In this document: positions 36,298 to 48,101 of the stretch, one piece after another
Numbering within the stretch: position 1 is the first letter of the stretch
Layout: every line of letters starts with the position of its first letter
Source: Rhodococcus sp. SMB37
GTDB lineage: Bacteria; Actinomycetota; Actinomycetes; Mycobacteriales; Mycobacteriaceae
DNA length: 64,000 bases
Reading direction: 5' to 3'
Assembly: GCF_004345605.1 (NCBI RefSeq)
Contig: NZ_SLVY01000010.1
Location: 1 to 64,000 of the forward strand
Program-made: the position numbers and the translations under genes
The notes under the pieces: generated by a model
Database searches by the model: none
The model's input: only the letters and a program-made list of their open reading frames with translations
Told to the model about the DNA's origin: nothing

Positions 36298-37056
36298 ATG
36301 GTGTTTCGGGGGCGGGAGAGTAAGGATCGCCGGCCGTGGCGCAGTTCCGGCTCGGTCATCGTTGCCGGACTGCTTGCGCTGGCCATGGTCGCCTCGTTGC
36401 TTCTCGTGTTCAGCGACAGCGTTCAATTGCTCCGGATCGCCGTCGTCGTGGCTCTGTGGTGCGCGGTGGTCGGGGCCATCGCGATGACGAAGTATCGCCG
36501 CGAGTCGGCACTCGACAAAGCCAAGGCGGAAGACCTCAAGACCGTGTACGAGTTGCAGCTCGAGCGAGAGATCTCGGCGCGCCGCGAATACGAGCTGGGG
36601 GTCGAGGAGAAGGTCCGCTCCGAACTCCGGATCGACGCCGACGAGATGACGGCCCTGCGCACCGAACTTGCAGCGCTACGCCGCAGTCTCGAAGCATTGT
36701 TCGACGGGAAGCTCCCCGACGACGCCCCCGCATTGAAGGGGGCATCCGTCCGCGAACTCGACAGCACGCCCCGGGTGAACGCGCCCAGTCCCTCGGGTCC
36801 GGCGTTCGCATCGCCCGGCGACGAGCCGCTGACCGCGGAGACGGAAATCGTGACTTCCGTTGCCGAGCAGTCGGATGCGGACACAGCGGTCGACGCCGAG
36901 GTCGACGACACCGAAGCAGCGGACGGGAAGTCGGACACTCCGGGTGTACCTGCAGGTCGCCGGGCCCGTCGTCGCCTCGATGCGGAGGCATCGGGCAGCC
37001 ACACGCAGGGACGTTCCGTCGCCGAAATCTTGGCGAATCTCTCGTCGGATCGCTGA
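36298..37056 (+). CDS. Membrane protein with coiled coil, conserved next to fol/pan genes
   Basis: A 252-aa protein. Two N-terminal transmembrane helices (about 19-40, 43-63) are followed by a charged heptad-like stretch (about 66-135) and a disordered acidic region ending in GRRARRRLDAEASGSHTQGRSVAEILANL. It matches Rv3604c in position and layout. The short C-terminal motif looks like a conserved peptide ligand. Function unknown. Confidence 0.8.
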   Translation: MVFRGRESKDRRPWRSSGSVIVAGLLALAMVASLLLVFSDSVQLLRIAVVVALWCAVVGAIAMTKYRRESALDKAKAEDLKTVYELQLEREISARREYELGVEEKVRSELRIDADEMTALRTELAALRRSLEALFDGKLPDDAPALKGASVRELDSTPRVNAPSPSGPAFASPGDEPLTAETEIVTSVAEQSDADTAVDAEVDDTEAADGKSDTPGVPAGRRARRRLDAEASGSHTQGRSVAEILANLSSDR

Positions 37057-37194
37057 GACCAGACCCTGTCGGGCCGGGTAGGTGAGGTGTAGATCACCCT
37101 CGTCCGACATGGCCTGTCACAAAGGCGCCGCGCTATTCTCGTGCAGAACGTCTGGTACCCGCCGAGCGGGACTGGAACGAACGAGAGGACCCCC

Positions 37195-38130
37195 GTGACT
37201 TCCTTCGGGATCACAAACGCGCCTGCACCTGCCCGATTGTCCGTGGGCATCGTCTCCGCAGGACGTGTCGGAACCGCACTCGGAGCGGCGCTCGAACGCG
37301 TCGGCCACGTCGTCGTCGCGTGTTCGGCAGTGTCCGAAGCATCCAAACATCGCGCCCACACGCGACTGCCGGACTCACAGATCCTGCCCGTCGACGAAGT
37401 CGCAGGCAAGTGCGACCTGCTCCTGCTCGCGGTGCCGGATTCGGAGCTCGCCGGCCTGGTCGCGGGTCTCGCGGCCACCGGAGTCGTGCGCCGCGGAACG
37501 CTGGTCGTGCATTGTTCCGGTGCCCACGGCATCGAGATCCTCGCGCCGCTCACTGCAGCCTGCGCAACTCCGCTCGCGATCCATCCCGCGATGACCTTCA
37601 CCGGCCACGACGAGGACACGGCGCGCCTGTCGTCGACGTGTTTCGGGATCACTGCCGCCGACGAGGTCGGTTACGCGATCGCGCAGGCACTCGTCATCGA
37701 GATCGGTGGGGAACCGGTCCGCGTCTCCGAGGAGATGCGCCCGCTCTACCACGCGGCTCTCGCCCACGGCAGCAACCATCTGGTCACGCTGGTATCCGAC
37801 GCCGTCGAAGCACTCCGTGTCGCGCTCACAGGCGACGAACTCCTCGGCCAGCAACTCGTCGACGCCGATCCCGGTGGAGTCGCCGAGCGCGTGATCGCCC
37901 CGTTGCTCACCGCAGCTCTCGACAACGTGCTGCGGCGCGGACCGTCGGCCCTGACCGGACCGGTCGCGCGCGGTGATGCCGACGCGGTGGCCACACACCT
38001 GCGTGTGCTGGAGGAGATCGATCCGAAGATCGCCGCCGGATACCGCGCACTGTCGCTGCGATCGGCGCAGCGCACCGGTTCGAAGCCGGAACTGATGGAA
38101 ATCCTCGAAGGGGCTGATCATGGTGAGTGA
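37195..38130 (+). CDS. Rossmann-fold protein with DUF2520 domain
   Basis: A 311-aa protein: NAD(P)-binding N-terminus ([29 protein letters not shown]) and a helical C-terminal DUF2520 domain ([23 protein letters not shown]...[11 protein letters not shown]). The layout is that of 6-phosphogluconate or ketopantoate reductase-like enzymes. It overlaps panC by 11 nt and is followed by panD and coaX, so it may supply the ketopantoate-reduction step; that is inference. GTG 37195 is chosen for AGAGGA upstream. Confidence 0.82.
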   Translation: MTSFGITNAPAPARLSVGIVSAGRVGTALGAALERVGHVVVACSAVSEASKHRAHTRLPDSQILPVDEVAGKCDLLLLAVPDSELAGLVAGLAATGVVRRGTLVVHCSGAHGIEILAPLTAACATPLAIHPAMTFTGHDEDTARLSSTCFGITAADEVGYAIAQALVIEIGGEPVRVSEEMRPLYHAALAHGSNHLVTLVSDAVEALRVALTGDELLGQQLVDADPGGVAERVIAPLLTAALDNVLRRGPSALTGPVARGDADAVATHLRVLEEIDPKIAAGYRALSLRSAQRTGSKPELMEILEGADHGE

Positions 38131-39061
38131 CACGGAACAGCGCGGATACGTGCGCGGCGAACTGATCGTGCACCACGACCCCGCTGCCTTGACGAAGGTG
38201 ACCAAGGCGCTGCGCGGTGTCGGTCGTACCGTCGCCCTGGTCCCGACGATGGGTGCGCTTCACACCGGGCACCTCGAACTCGTGCGGCAGGCGAAGCTGA
38301 CCGGTGCGGTCGTCGTGGTGTCGATCTTCGTCAATCCCCTGCAGTTCGGTGCGAACGAAGACCTCGACGCCTACCCACGCACCGTCGATGCGGACCTCGA
38401 GCTGCTGCGCGAGGCCGGCGTGGAACTCGTGTTCGTCCCGTCCGTCGCCGCGATGTACCCGGCCGGGCGCCGCACCATGATCCATCCGGGCCCGCTCGGC
38501 GCCGAGCTCGAAGGCGCATCCCGCCCGACGCATTTCGCAGGCATGCTCACGGTCGTTGCGAAGCTGCTGCAGATCGTCGGACCGAACAGTGCCTTCTTCG
38601 GGGAGAAGGACTACCAGCAGCTCACGCTGATCCGCCAGATGGTGATCGACCTGAACTTCGATGTTCGGGTCATCGGTGTGCCCACCGTCCGTGAATCCGA
38701 CGGTCTGGCGTTGTCGTCGCGCAACCGCTACCTGGACGCCGAGCAACGCGAGATCGCCACGGTCCTGTCCGCGGCGCTCGTCGCGGGCGCGCATGCCGCC
38801 GCCGGCGGTGCCGACGCGATCCTGTCGGCGGCGCGCGCAGTGCTGGCTGCGGCACCCGCAATCGACGTGGACTACCTGGAGTTGCGCGGAGCCGACCTCG
38901 GCGAAGCGCCCGAGCGTGGCGACGGCCGGCTGCTGGTGGCTGCACGCTTGGGCTCCACCCGTTTGATCGACAACGTCGGTGTTGCGGTGGGAACCGGCTT
39001 CCTGGAACGCGCGACCGGCCCGGTCGATTCCGACGTCGAAGACGACCTGCTCGCTCGCTGA
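38120..39061 (+). CDS. panC: Pantothenate synthetase
   Basis: A 313-aa ligase joining pantoate and beta-alanine with [14 protein letters not shown] (nucleotide His motif), [15 protein letters not shown] and SSRNRYL are present. The start is the ATG overlapping the DUF2520 stop with GAAGGGG upstream. About 20 extra C-terminal acidic residues are family-typical in Actinobacteria. Confidence 0.95.
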   Translation: MVSDTEQRGYVRGELIVHHDPAALTKVTKALRGVGRTVALVPTMGALHTGHLELVRQAKLTGAVVVVSIFVNPLQFGANEDLDAYPRTVDADLELLREAGVELVFVPSVAAMYPAGRRTMIHPGPLGAELEGASRPTHFAGMLTVVAKLLQIVGPNSAFFGEKDYQQLTLIRQMVIDLNFDVRVIGVPTVRESDGLALSSRNRYLDAEQREIATVLSAALVAGAHAAAGGADAILSAARAVLAAAPAIDVDYLELRGADLGEAPERGDGRLLVAARLGSTRLIDNVGVAVGTGFLERATGPVDSDVEDDLLAR

Positions 39062-39100
39062 CGCGAGTTCACGACGAGAAGAAAGAAACTGAGGACCGAC

Positions 39101-39535
39101 ATGTTTCGCACCATGATGAAGTCGAAGATCCACCGCGCAACGGTGACGCACGCCGACCTGCATTACGTCGGTTCGGTGACGGTCGACCAGGATCTGATGG
39201 ATGCGGCGGATCTGCTCGAAGGTGAGCAGGTGTGCATCGTCGACATCGACAACGGAAATCGTCTCGAGACGTACGTCATCGCCGGTGAGCGCGGTTCGGG
39301 TGTCATCGGGATCAACGGCGCGGCAGCGCATCTCGTGAATCCTGGCGACCTGGTCATTCTCATCGCCTACGGTGTGATGAACGAGCAGGAATGCAAGGAC
39401 TACGCGCCGCGCGTCGTGTTCGTCGATGCGGAGAACCGTCAGGTCGAACTCGGCAGCGACCCGGCGCATGCACCCGAGGGATCCGGCCTGATCACCCCGC
39501 GGATGCTGTCGACTCTCGACGCTTCGATGGTGTAG
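39101..39535 (+). CDS. panD: Aspartate 1-decarboxylase
   Basis: A 144-aa pyruvoyl enzyme that makes beta-alanine from aspartate. Self-cleavage is expected between Gly24 and Ser25 in HYVGSVTVD, turning Ser25 into the pyruvoyl group. [15 protein letters not shown] is the conserved C-terminal block. The C-terminal extension is the site where pyrazinoic acid acts on the mycobacterial enzyme. Confidence 0.95.
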   Translation: MFRTMMKSKIHRATVTHADLHYVGSVTVDQDLMDAADLLEGEQVCIVDIDNGNRLETYVIAGERGSGVIGINGAAAHLVNPGDLVILIAYGVMNEQECKDYAPRVVFVDAENRQVELGSDPAHAPEGSGLITPRMLSTLDASMV

Positions 39536-39537
39536 CG

Positions 39538-40377
39538 GTGCTCCTGGCTGTCGATGTCCGGAACTCCAACGTTGTTCTGGGCCTGTTCACCGGCAGCGGT
39601 TCGCACGCAAAACTGCTGCGGGATTGGCGTATTCGTACCGACTCGCGGATGACCGCGGACGAACTCGCATTCGCCTTCCGGGGGTTGCTGGGTGATCACG
39701 TGGAGCAGATCACAGGTGTCGCTGCGCTGTCGACGGTCCCGTCGGTGCTGCGAGAGTTGAGGGTGATGCTCGCCCGGTACTGGGATCGGGTTCCCCATGT
39801 GGTGGTCGAACCCGGTGTGCGTACAGGTGTTCCGCTGCTCGTCGACAATCCGAAGGAGGTCGGCGCCGACCGGATCGTCAACAGCCTTGCCGCCCATCAC
39901 TTTTATGGTGGGCCCTGCGTTGTCGTGGACTTCGGTACGTCGACCTGTGTCGATGTCGTGTCCGCCAAGGGTGAGTTCCTCGGTGGGTGCATCGCCCCGG
40001 GCGTGGAGATCTCGATGGATGCATTGGCGTCGCAATCGGCGGCGTTACGCATGGTCGAACTCGTCCGGCCGCGTGCGGTGCTCGGCAAGAACACCGTCGA
40101 ATGCATGCAATCCGGAGCGGTTTTCGGCTTCGCCGGTATGGTCGACGGACTCGTCGGCCGTGTCTGCGCGGAGGTCCCCGGATTCGGCGGTGACGACGTC
40201 GTGGTGATCGCCACCGGCGACAGTGCGCCGTTGATCATGGAGGAATCGCGTCTGCTCGAGCATCATGAACCGGACTTGACCCTCGAAGGGCTGAGGTTGG
40301 TCTACGAGCGGAATCAGGAACGGCGTGCGTCGCGGCGGGGAACGGTCGAGGCTTCCGCGCGGCGTGATTCTGTGTAA
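39538..40377 (+). CDS. coaX: Type III pantothenate kinase
   Basis: A 279-aa ASKHA-fold kinase that phosphorylates pantothenate in CoA synthesis. The phosphate-binding DxGNT element reads DVRNSN at residues 6-11, followed by [26 protein letters not shown]. The GTG start lies 2 nt after the panD stop, so DUF2520-panC-panD-coaX is one operon. Confidence 0.94.
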   Translation: MLLAVDVRNSNVVLGLFTGSGSHAKLLRDWRIRTDSRMTADELAFAFRGLLGDHVEQITGVAALSTVPSVLRELRVMLARYWDRVPHVVVEPGVRTGVPLLVDNPKEVGADRIVNSLAAHHFYGGPCVVVDFGTSTCVDVVSAKGEFLGGCIAPGVEISMDALASQSAALRMVELVRPRAVLGKNTVECMQSGAVFGFAGMVDGLVGRVCAEVPGFGGDDVVVIATGDSAPLIMEESRLLEHHEPDLTLEGLRLVYERNQERRASRRGTVEASARRDSV

Positions 40378-40381
40378 GAAT
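40375..40381 (+). promoter_or_regulatory. -10 element of the second cysteine leader
   Basis: TAAGAAT overlaps the last codon of coaX and ends 7 nt before the GTG of the leader ORF at 40389, so transcription would start at or next to that codon. No good -35 is visible. Confidence 0.4.
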
Positions 40382-40388
40382 GTCTTCC

Positions 40389-40430
40389 GTGATCCGCCGC
40401 ATGTGTGCCCAGGAGTGTTGTCGAGGCTGA
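40389..40430 (+). CDS. Cysteine-rich leader peptide 2
   Basis: A 13-aa ORF, MIRRMCAQECCRG, with three Cys codons including a TGT-TGT pair, followed 40 nt later by the rhodanese-like gene. Polycysteine small ORFs that attenuate sulfur genes in response to cysteine are known from mycobacteria. The GTG coincides with a predicted transcription start; an internal ATG at 40401 is a second possible start. Confidence 0.65.
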   Translation: MIRRMCAQECCRG

Positions 40431-40443
40431 CGTCCGCCTCGAC
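40420..40443 (+). promoter_or_regulatory. Attenuator-like hairpin overlapping the leader stop
   Basis: GTCGAGGC (40420-40427) and GCCTCGAC (40436-40443) form a perfect 8-bp stem with an 8-nt loop. It begins inside the second TGT of the cysteine pair and covers the leader stop codon, so a ribosome stalled at the Cys codons would prevent it forming. It lies before the GGGAG ribosome site of the rhodanese gene. Confidence 0.45.
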
Positions 40444-40470
40444 CGATAACACATTCCTGGGAGTTCTCTC

Positions 40471-40923
40471 ATGCGCGCTGCGCTTGTTTCGTCTGTCTCT
40501 GCATCTGTCTCCGCTCCGGTTTCGCTTCTTCCGCTTGCTGTCGAGCGCACCTACCCCACCGAGCTGGCTGCGGCCGTTGCTCGCGGTGCGGTGGTCGTCG
40601 ATGTCCGCACCAACGCTCAGCGCGATGTTCAGGGCACCCTGCCGGGCGCCCTCGCGATTTCCGCGGAGTTGGTCGCAGACCGGCTCGACCCCTCGAATCC
40701 GGGTCGCCTGGCCGTCGCCGTCGACCAGGATGTCGAATGGATCCTGGTGTCCGCCGAGGGCGCCGACTCACACCGCCTCGTCACGGGCCTGCAGCAGCAG
40801 GGGTTGCGTCGTGTGACCCACATGGTGGGCGGGTACGACGCGATCAAGTCGGCGCACATGGTTCGGGCCGTCACACAGGCTCAGCACATTCTCGCCGATG
40901 TGGAGCGGGTCACCGCGCACTGA
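40471..40923 (+). CDS. Rhodanese-like protein lacking the catalytic cysteine
   Basis: A 150-aa single rhodanese domain. Seen: VVVDVRTNAQRDVQGTLPGALAI (the usual D-x-R plus the loop that leads to GAxxI) and, at the active site, ILVSAEGADSHR where CxxGxRS is expected. The cysteine is Ser94 and the arginine Asp99, so sulfur transfer is unlikely; a binding or regulatory role is possible. A hydrophobic Ser/Ala-rich N-terminus of about 20 residues may be a weak signal. It is preceded by a polycysteine leader ORF. Confidence 0.82.
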   Translation: MRAALVSSVSASVSAPVSLLPLAVERTYPTELAAAVARGAVVVDVRTNAQRDVQGTLPGALAISAELVADRLDPSNPGRLAVAVDQDVEWILVSAEGADSHRLVTGLQQQGLRRVTHMVGGYDAIKSAHMVRAVTQAQHILADVERVTAH

Positions 40924-40990
40924 CTTACGTGGAGCGCATCGTCACAGAAGTAACTGCACGGCTGCGACGTTGTGGCGCGGAGCTCTCGGA

Positions 40991-40996
40991 TAGTCT
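40991..40996 (+). promoter_or_regulatory. -10 element for lysS
   Basis: TAGTCT ends 8 nt before the GTG at 41005, giving a predicted leaderless lysS mRNA. A TTGTGG at 40970-40975 is the nearest -35-like hexamer, at a short 15-nt spacing. Confidence 0.4.
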
Positions 40997-41004
40997 GGTT
41001 ACCC

Positions 41005-42516
41005 GTGAGTGATGCCAGCGTTCAGCAGCCCGACGATACCCCCGAGCAGATCCGGGTCCGCCGCGACAAGCGCGAACGACTCCTCGCCGAAGGCAAGGAT
41101 GCGTACCCCGTCATCGTGCCGCGCACGCACACGCTCGCGGAGATCCGTGCGGAGTACCCCGGCCTCGAACCCGACACGGCGACCGGTGCGCAGGTCGGTG
41201 TGGTCGGACGTGTGATCTTCATGCGTAACACCGGCAAGCTGTGCTTCGCCACGCTGCAGGAGGGCGACGGAACGCAGCTGCAGGTGATGGTCAGTCTCGC
41301 TGCCGTGGGGGAGGAGTCCCTCGCCGAGTGGAAGGCGCTCGTCGACCTGGGTGATTTCGTGTTCGTGCACGGCGAGGTGATCAGCTCACGACGCGGCGAG
41401 CTCAGCGTCATGGCCGATTCCTGGACGATGGCGTCCAAGGCTCTGCGCCCGCTCCCTGTCGCGCACAAGGAGATGAACGAGGAATCCCGCGTTCGGCAGC
41501 GCTACGTCGACCTGATCGTCCGCCCGGAGGCTCGCAAGAATGCCCGTATGCGGGTCGAGGTGGTGCGTGAGCTGCGTAACGCGCTCGAACGTCGCGGTTT
41601 TCTCGAGGTCGAGACGCCGATGCTGCAGACGCTGCACGGGGGTGCTGCGGCGCGTCCCTTCGTGACGCATTCGAATGCGCTCGACATCGATCTGTATCTG
41701 CGTATCGCGCCCGAACTGTTCCTCAAGCGTTGCGTCGTCGGAGGCATCGACAAGGTCTTCGAAATCAACCGAAATTTCCGTAACGAGGGCGCCGACTCGA
41801 CCCATTCGCCGGAATTCGCGATGCTCGAGACCTACGAGGCCTACGGCACGTACGACGATTCCGCGAGGATGACTCGCGAGATGATCCAGGAGATTGCGTT
41901 CGCGGTTTTCGGCAGCCATGTCGTCACTCTCGCGGACGGCACCGAATACGACTTCGGCGGGGAATGGAAAGTCCTCGAAATGTATCCGTCGTTGTCGCAG
42001 GCGATCGGAACCGAAGTCACACCCGATTCCACGATCGAGGAATTGACCGCCCTGGCCGGCAAGGTCGGGCTCGAAATTCCCGAAGGTAAGGGGTGGGGCC
42101 ACGGCAAGCTCGTCGAGGAGCTGTGGGAGCACATGTGCAGTGACCAGCTGAACGAGCCGACTTTCGTCCGTGATTTTCCGGTCGAGACATCGCCGCTCAC
42201 CCGCGATCACCGCACTGTGCGCGGCGTCACCGAGAAGTGGGACCTCTACGTGCGAGGGTTCGAGCTTGCTACCGGTTATTCGGAACTCGTCGATCCTGTC
42301 ATCCAGCGTGAGCGGTTCATGGATCAGGCGCGTCTCGCGGCCGAGGGTGATGACGAGGCAATGGCCCTCGACGAGGATTTCCTTGCCGCTATGGAACAGG
42401 GAATGCCGCCTACCACAGGAACCGGGATGGGAATCGACCGGTTGTTGATGGCGCTGACCGGCCTGGGAATCAGGGAAACTATCCTCTTCCCGATTGTTCG
42501 CCCGACCACTCGCTGA
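41005..42516 (+). CDS. lysS: Lysine--tRNA ligase, class II
   Basis: A 503-aa synthetase: N-terminal OB-fold anticodon domain (about 45-150) and a class II catalytic core with motif 2 [24 protein letters not shown] and motif 3 [27 protein letters not shown]. No MprF-type membrane extension. The GTG at 41005 gives [11 protein letters not shown] and is preferred over starts inside the spacer. Confidence 0.95.
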   Translation: MSDASVQQPDDTPEQIRVRRDKRERLLAEGKDAYPVIVPRTHTLAEIRAEYPGLEPDTATGAQVGVVGRVIFMRNTGKLCFATLQEGDGTQLQVMVSLAAVGEESLAEWKALVDLGDFVFVHGEVISSRRGELSVMADSWTMASKALRPLPVAHKEMNEESRVRQRYVDLIVRPEARKNARMRVEVVRELRNALERRGFLEVETPMLQTLHGGAAARPFVTHSNALDIDLYLRIAPELFLKRCVVGGIDKVFEINRNFRNEGADSTHSPEFAMLETYEAYGTYDDSARMTREMIQEIAFAVFGSHVVTLADGTEYDFGGEWKVLEMYPSLSQAIGTEVTPDSTIEELTALAGKVGLEIPEGKGWGHGKLVEELWEHMCSDQLNEPTFVRDFPVETSPLTRDHRTVRGVTEKWDLYVRGFELATGYSELVDPVIQRERFMDQARLAAEGDDEAMALDEDFLAAMEQGMPPTTGTGMGIDRLLMALTGLGIRETILFPIVRPTTR

Positions 42517-42538
42517 ATAGGCAGGAAAGCTTTCGGTA

Positions 42539-42566
42539 TAGACATGCGTTAATTGCGAGGTATTGT
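42539..42566 (+). promoter_or_regulatory. Promoter of lsr2
   Basis: TAGACA (42539-42544), a 16-nt spacer and TATTGT (42561-42566) match housekeeping hexamers 5/6 and 4/6. This gives a 5' UTR of about 48 nt before the lsr2 ATG. The surrounding 104-bp gap is AT-richer than its neighbours, as autoregulated lsr2 promoters are. Confidence 0.45.
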
Positions 42567-42620
42567 GGTCTCGTCCCGTGGGGGGAAAGCGCATTTCTTG
42601 ATCGAGAGGGTTTCCAGCAC

Positions 42621-42977
42621 ATGGCAAAGAAGGTCACCGTCACACTTATCGACGATGTCGACCAGGAATCGGCGGCAGATGAGTCGGTAGAGTTCGGTCT
42701 CGACGGCGTGACCTACGAGATCGATCTGTCGGAAGACAATGCGACAGCGTTGCGGGAACAGTTGGATTACTGGATTCAGCACGCGCGCAAGGTCGGCGGC
42801 CGTAAGCGCAGCAAGGCCGTTCAAAGTGTACCGGCGGCAAGCAAGTCGTCGCGGGGAACTACGGATCGCGAGCAAACCGCGGCTATCCGTGAATGGGCGC
42901 GAAACAACGATCTCCAGGTCTCGGCGCGTGGACGTATCTCCGCCGACATCATCGAGCAGTACAACAACGCGCACTGA
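42621..42977 (+). CDS. lsr2: Nucleoid-associated xenogeneic silencer Lsr2
   Basis: A 118-aa H-NS-like protein that coats AT-rich DNA. The N-terminal dimer domain begins [21 protein letters not shown], and the C-terminal DNA-binding domain has [22 protein letters not shown], in which RGR is the minor-groove hook. Location between lysS and clpC is conserved in mycolic-acid bacteria. Confidence 0.96.
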   Translation: MAKKVTVTLIDDVDQESAADESVEFGLDGVTYEIDLSEDNATALREQLDYWIQHARKVGGRKRSKAVQSVPAASKSSRGTTDREQTAAIREWARNNDLQVSARGRISADIIEQYNNAH

Positions 42978-43098
42978 GTTTCTTCCCACCTCAGCCGACC
43001 CGCACCGTCGCCGTCCGCAACTGCGGACGCCGACGGTGCTGTCGTATTCCGTTGGCGTGCACTGTTTCGGGGTATCTTCCGGCGTAACATCTCTGCTC

Positions 43099-44529
43099 AT
43101 GGTCGAACGTGTGCTGGTGCCGGGAAAAACATGCTGGCGGACGGATCACGCCGACCGCCTCAGCTTCATCGTCGACGCGGCAGACTATTTTCGTCACGCG
43201 AAATCGGCGATGTTGCAGGCGCGTGAACGCATCATGTTGATCGGGTGGGATTTCGATACCCGGATCAAGTTCGAACCCGAAGGCCGCACCCTGGACGGAC
43301 CCAACCGGCTCGGTGCGTTTCTGAAATGGCTCCCGGAACAGAACCCCGACCTCGACATCCACCTTCTCAAATGGAACATCGGCGCACTCACGGCGATCGG
43401 CAGAGGAATGACGCCGGTGTTCGTCCTCGACTGGCTCAGCGATCCACGTGTGCATTTCGAGATCGACGGCGCACACCCGATCGGCGCAGCCCACCATCAG
43501 AAGATCATCGTCATCGACGACGCCATTGCATTCTGCGGCGGAATCGATATGACAGTCGACCGCTGGGACACCTCCGACCATCCCGACCGCAGCCGATATC
43601 GACGCGAGCCGAGTGGGCGACGCTACGGCCCGTGGCACGACGTCACCACCGCGGTGGACGGTGCGGCCGCGCGAGCACTCGGCGAGCAGGCGCGTGCTCG
43701 GTGGAAGTCGGCCACAGGGACGGACCTCGACCCGGTCGGCCCCCGCGAGGCGATCTGGCCCGACGGGCTCGACCCCACGGTCACCGACGTCGACGTGTCG
43801 ATCGCCAGAACTCTGCCGGAGTACGACGGACGCGAGGGTGTCCACGAGATCGAGGCGCTCTATCTGGCGGTGATCGAGAACGCCCGGCACAGCCTGTACC
43901 TCGAGAGCCAGTACCTGGCGTCCCGCACCCTCGCGGAGGCGATCGCCGCGCGTCTACGAGAGGACAGCGGTCCGGAGATCGTGCTCGTGATACCCCGCAA
44001 CGCGGACGGCTGGCTCGAACAGAAGGCGATGGACGGTGCCCGCCGCTCTCTTCTGCACATACTGTGGCACGCCGACGTCCACGGCAGGTTCGAGGCCTAT
44101 TACCCAGTGACCGAGGCCGGGGAGCCGATCTACGTCCACGCGAAGGTCGTCGTCATGGACGACACCCTGGTGCGGATCGGATCGTCGAACCTCAACAACC
44201 GGTCCATGGGTTTCGACACCGAATGCGACCTCGCACTCGAGTCCGCCCGCGCGGGCGACCCCGTCTCCCGTGCAGCGGCCGAACTGCGCAGCAGGCTTCT
44301 CGCCGAGCACCTCGACGTCGGTGTGGAGACGTTGGACCGGACGGTCGACGACGAGGGCTCGTTGCTCGCGGCGATCGAGCGCCTGCGGGGTTCGGGTCGT
44401 TCCCTGCGCCCGTTCGAACCGGGTACGGTTGGGAATGAGGACAGTCCCCTCGCGGAGAACGCGCTCATGGATCCGGAGCGGGCGCCGAAGAGTGCCGCTC
44501 GGCGGATCCGACAGGTTCTCACTCGCTGA
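43099..44529 (+). CDS. Phospholipase D-like protein
   Basis: A 476-aa enzyme with two HKD motifs: HHQKIIVIDDAIAFCGGIDMT around residues 134-154 and VHAKVVVMDDTLVRIGSSNLNNRSMGFD around 348-375. The pair forms one active site for phosphodiester cleavage or transfer. No signal peptide, so probably cytosolic or membrane-associated. ATG 43099 is preferred; the open frame upstream overlaps lsr2. Substrate unknown. Confidence 0.87.
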   Translation: MVERVLVPGKTCWRTDHADRLSFIVDAADYFRHAKSAMLQARERIMLIGWDFDTRIKFEPEGRTLDGPNRLGAFLKWLPEQNPDLDIHLLKWNIGALTAIGRGMTPVFVLDWLSDPRVHFEIDGAHPIGAAHHQKIIVIDDAIAFCGGIDMTVDRWDTSDHPDRSRYRREPSGRRYGPWHDVTTAVDGAAARALGEQARARWKSATGTDLDPVGPREAIWPDGLDPTVTDVDVSIARTLPEYDGREGVHEIEALYLAVIENARHSLYLESQYLASRTLAEAIAARLREDSGPEIVLVIPRNADGWLEQKAMDGARRSLLHILWHADVHGRFEAYYPVTEAGEPIYVHAKVVVMDDTLVRIGSSNLNNRSMGFDTECDLALESARAGDPVSRAAAELRSRLLAEHLDVGVETLDRTVDDEGSLLAAIERLRGSGRSLRPFEPGTVGNEDSPLAENALMDPERAPKSAARRIRQVLTR

Positions 44530-44534
44530 CCGCC

Positions 44535-44552
44535 TGTTCGCTTCTGGCGTAC
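44535..44552 (+). promoter_or_regulatory. ClgR-like binding site
   Basis: TGTTCGCTTCTGGCGTAC fits the recalled ClgR consensus WNNWCGCYNANRGCGWWS at all but one position. ClgR activates clp genes in Actinobacteria. The site lies 7 nt upstream of a -35-like element, as expected for an activator. Confidence 0.6.
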
Positions 44553-44559
44553 AGGTTGC

Positions 44560-44586
44560 GGAAACGTATGCGTCACGTGCAGCGTT
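44560..44586 (+). promoter_or_regulatory. ECF-sigma-like promoter of clpC
   Basis: GGAAAC (44560-44565), 18 nt, GTT (44584-44586) resembles SigH/SigR-type promoters (GGAAT/C-N18-GTT) with one odd base. It would give a 5' UTR of about 200 nt. A second -10-like TAGAGT at 44657-44662 may mark a further start. The rest of the 260-bp gap shows no gene. Confidence 0.45.
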
Positions 44587-44789
44587 ACCTCTTGTAGTCG
44601 TGTTTTCCGCTAGCACCTTCCGGGGTGGAGGGGAAGCGGGTGGAATGCACGCCAACTAGAGTGTCGAGTGGGATCGTGGAACCTTCGCTGGTTCGATGTG
44701 AACGACTCGAGTGCCGGAGCGAAGAGCGGCTGCCGGGGTCCGGGACAACCTCGTACCGGATCCGTCGGCCGAGAGTGTGAGGGAGTGCG

Positions 44790-47333
<2,544 letters not shown>

Positions 47334-47343
47334 CAACACGCAT

Positions 47344-47385
47344 ACGCCGAGGGCGGCACTCCGGAAGGAGTGCCGCCCTCGGCGT
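47344..47385. terminator. Strong terminator after clpC
   Basis: A perfect 19-bp stem (ACGCCGAGGGCGGCACTCC and its complement) with a GGAA tetraloop lies between the convergent clpC and TIGR03086 genes and can serve both. Confidence 0.92.
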
Positions 47386-47414
47386 TGTGGATCCCTGCGT
47401 TGTTCGTCCAGGTG

Positions 47415-48008
47415 TCAGTGCTTCCACGGGGCGGTCGGCCGCCCGGACCAGTTGGCGAGGCGTTCGGTCGCTCCCGCGGTCGGAGCGGATTCCACCACCG
47501 GGCCGAATGGGACGGGTCCGCCACGCGGGGTCTCGGGGAGTGCATGCTGCATGATGCCGAGCGCTGCGTTCGCCAGAGCCGGGTCGGCCTCCGCGGGCTG
47601 CCCCGTTGCAGCCGCCAGGTCCCAACCGTGCACGAGTGCTTCGTTGAGTGCGATGAGCACCGAGGCGCGTCCCGGGAAGGTGCCCCAGGGTGCGGTGACC
47701 ACGGTGTCGAGCATTGCGTCGTCGTTCCACACCTCCCAGTAGCGGTCGGCGCTCGTGCGCAGTGCCGCGACCCATCCGTCATCCGGTTCGGTGACTGTTT
47801 CGGGGACGGTCAGAGGGTCGCCGCCGGCGCCGATGACGCGGCCCCGGTCGATGGTGGACACGAGGTGTCCGATGAGGGAGCTCACGTCGAACTCCGGGCA
47901 CGGTGTCGGATCGGTGAACTGGTCCGGCCGGACTCCGTCGATGAGTCCGGCCACCCAGTCGAGGGCGTCACGGAAGAGGGGGCGTGGGTCTGTCTGCATC
48001 GTCGTCAT
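47415..48008 (-). CDS. TIGR03086-type metal-binding protein (DinB-like fold)
   Basis: A 197-aa protein of the mycothiol-dependent maleylpyruvate isomerase-like family. CPEFDVSSLIGHLVSTIDRG and LNEALVHGWDLAAATGQP supply the His residues of a predicted metal site in a four-helix bundle. The ATG at 48008 (MTTMQTDPRP) is preferred to an upstream start at 48071. Function in this family is mostly unknown; some members are thiol-dependent transferases using mycothiol. Confidence 0.8.
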   Translation of the reverse strand: MTTMQTDPRPLFRDALDWVAGLIDGVRPDQFTDPTPCPEFDVSSLIGHLVSTIDRGRVIGAGGDPLTVPETVTEPDDGWVAALRTSADRYWEVWNDDAMLDTVVTAPWGTFPGRASVLIALNEALVHGWDLAAATGQPAEADPALANAALGIMQHALPETPRGGPVPFGPVVESAPTAGATERLANWSGRPTAPWKH

Positions 48009-48101
48009 GACACCAGCATGCGCCCGAAACACGACACCCTCTGTCATGTATTTCGGCGTCGTCGATGCCACCTGCGTGGCAGCGCGATTCGGAAGTGCGG
48101 A

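Noticed and set aside
37907..39469. 520-codon frame antisense to panC and panD
   Set aside because: Lies over three conserved genes and has shadow-like His/Arg-rich composition.
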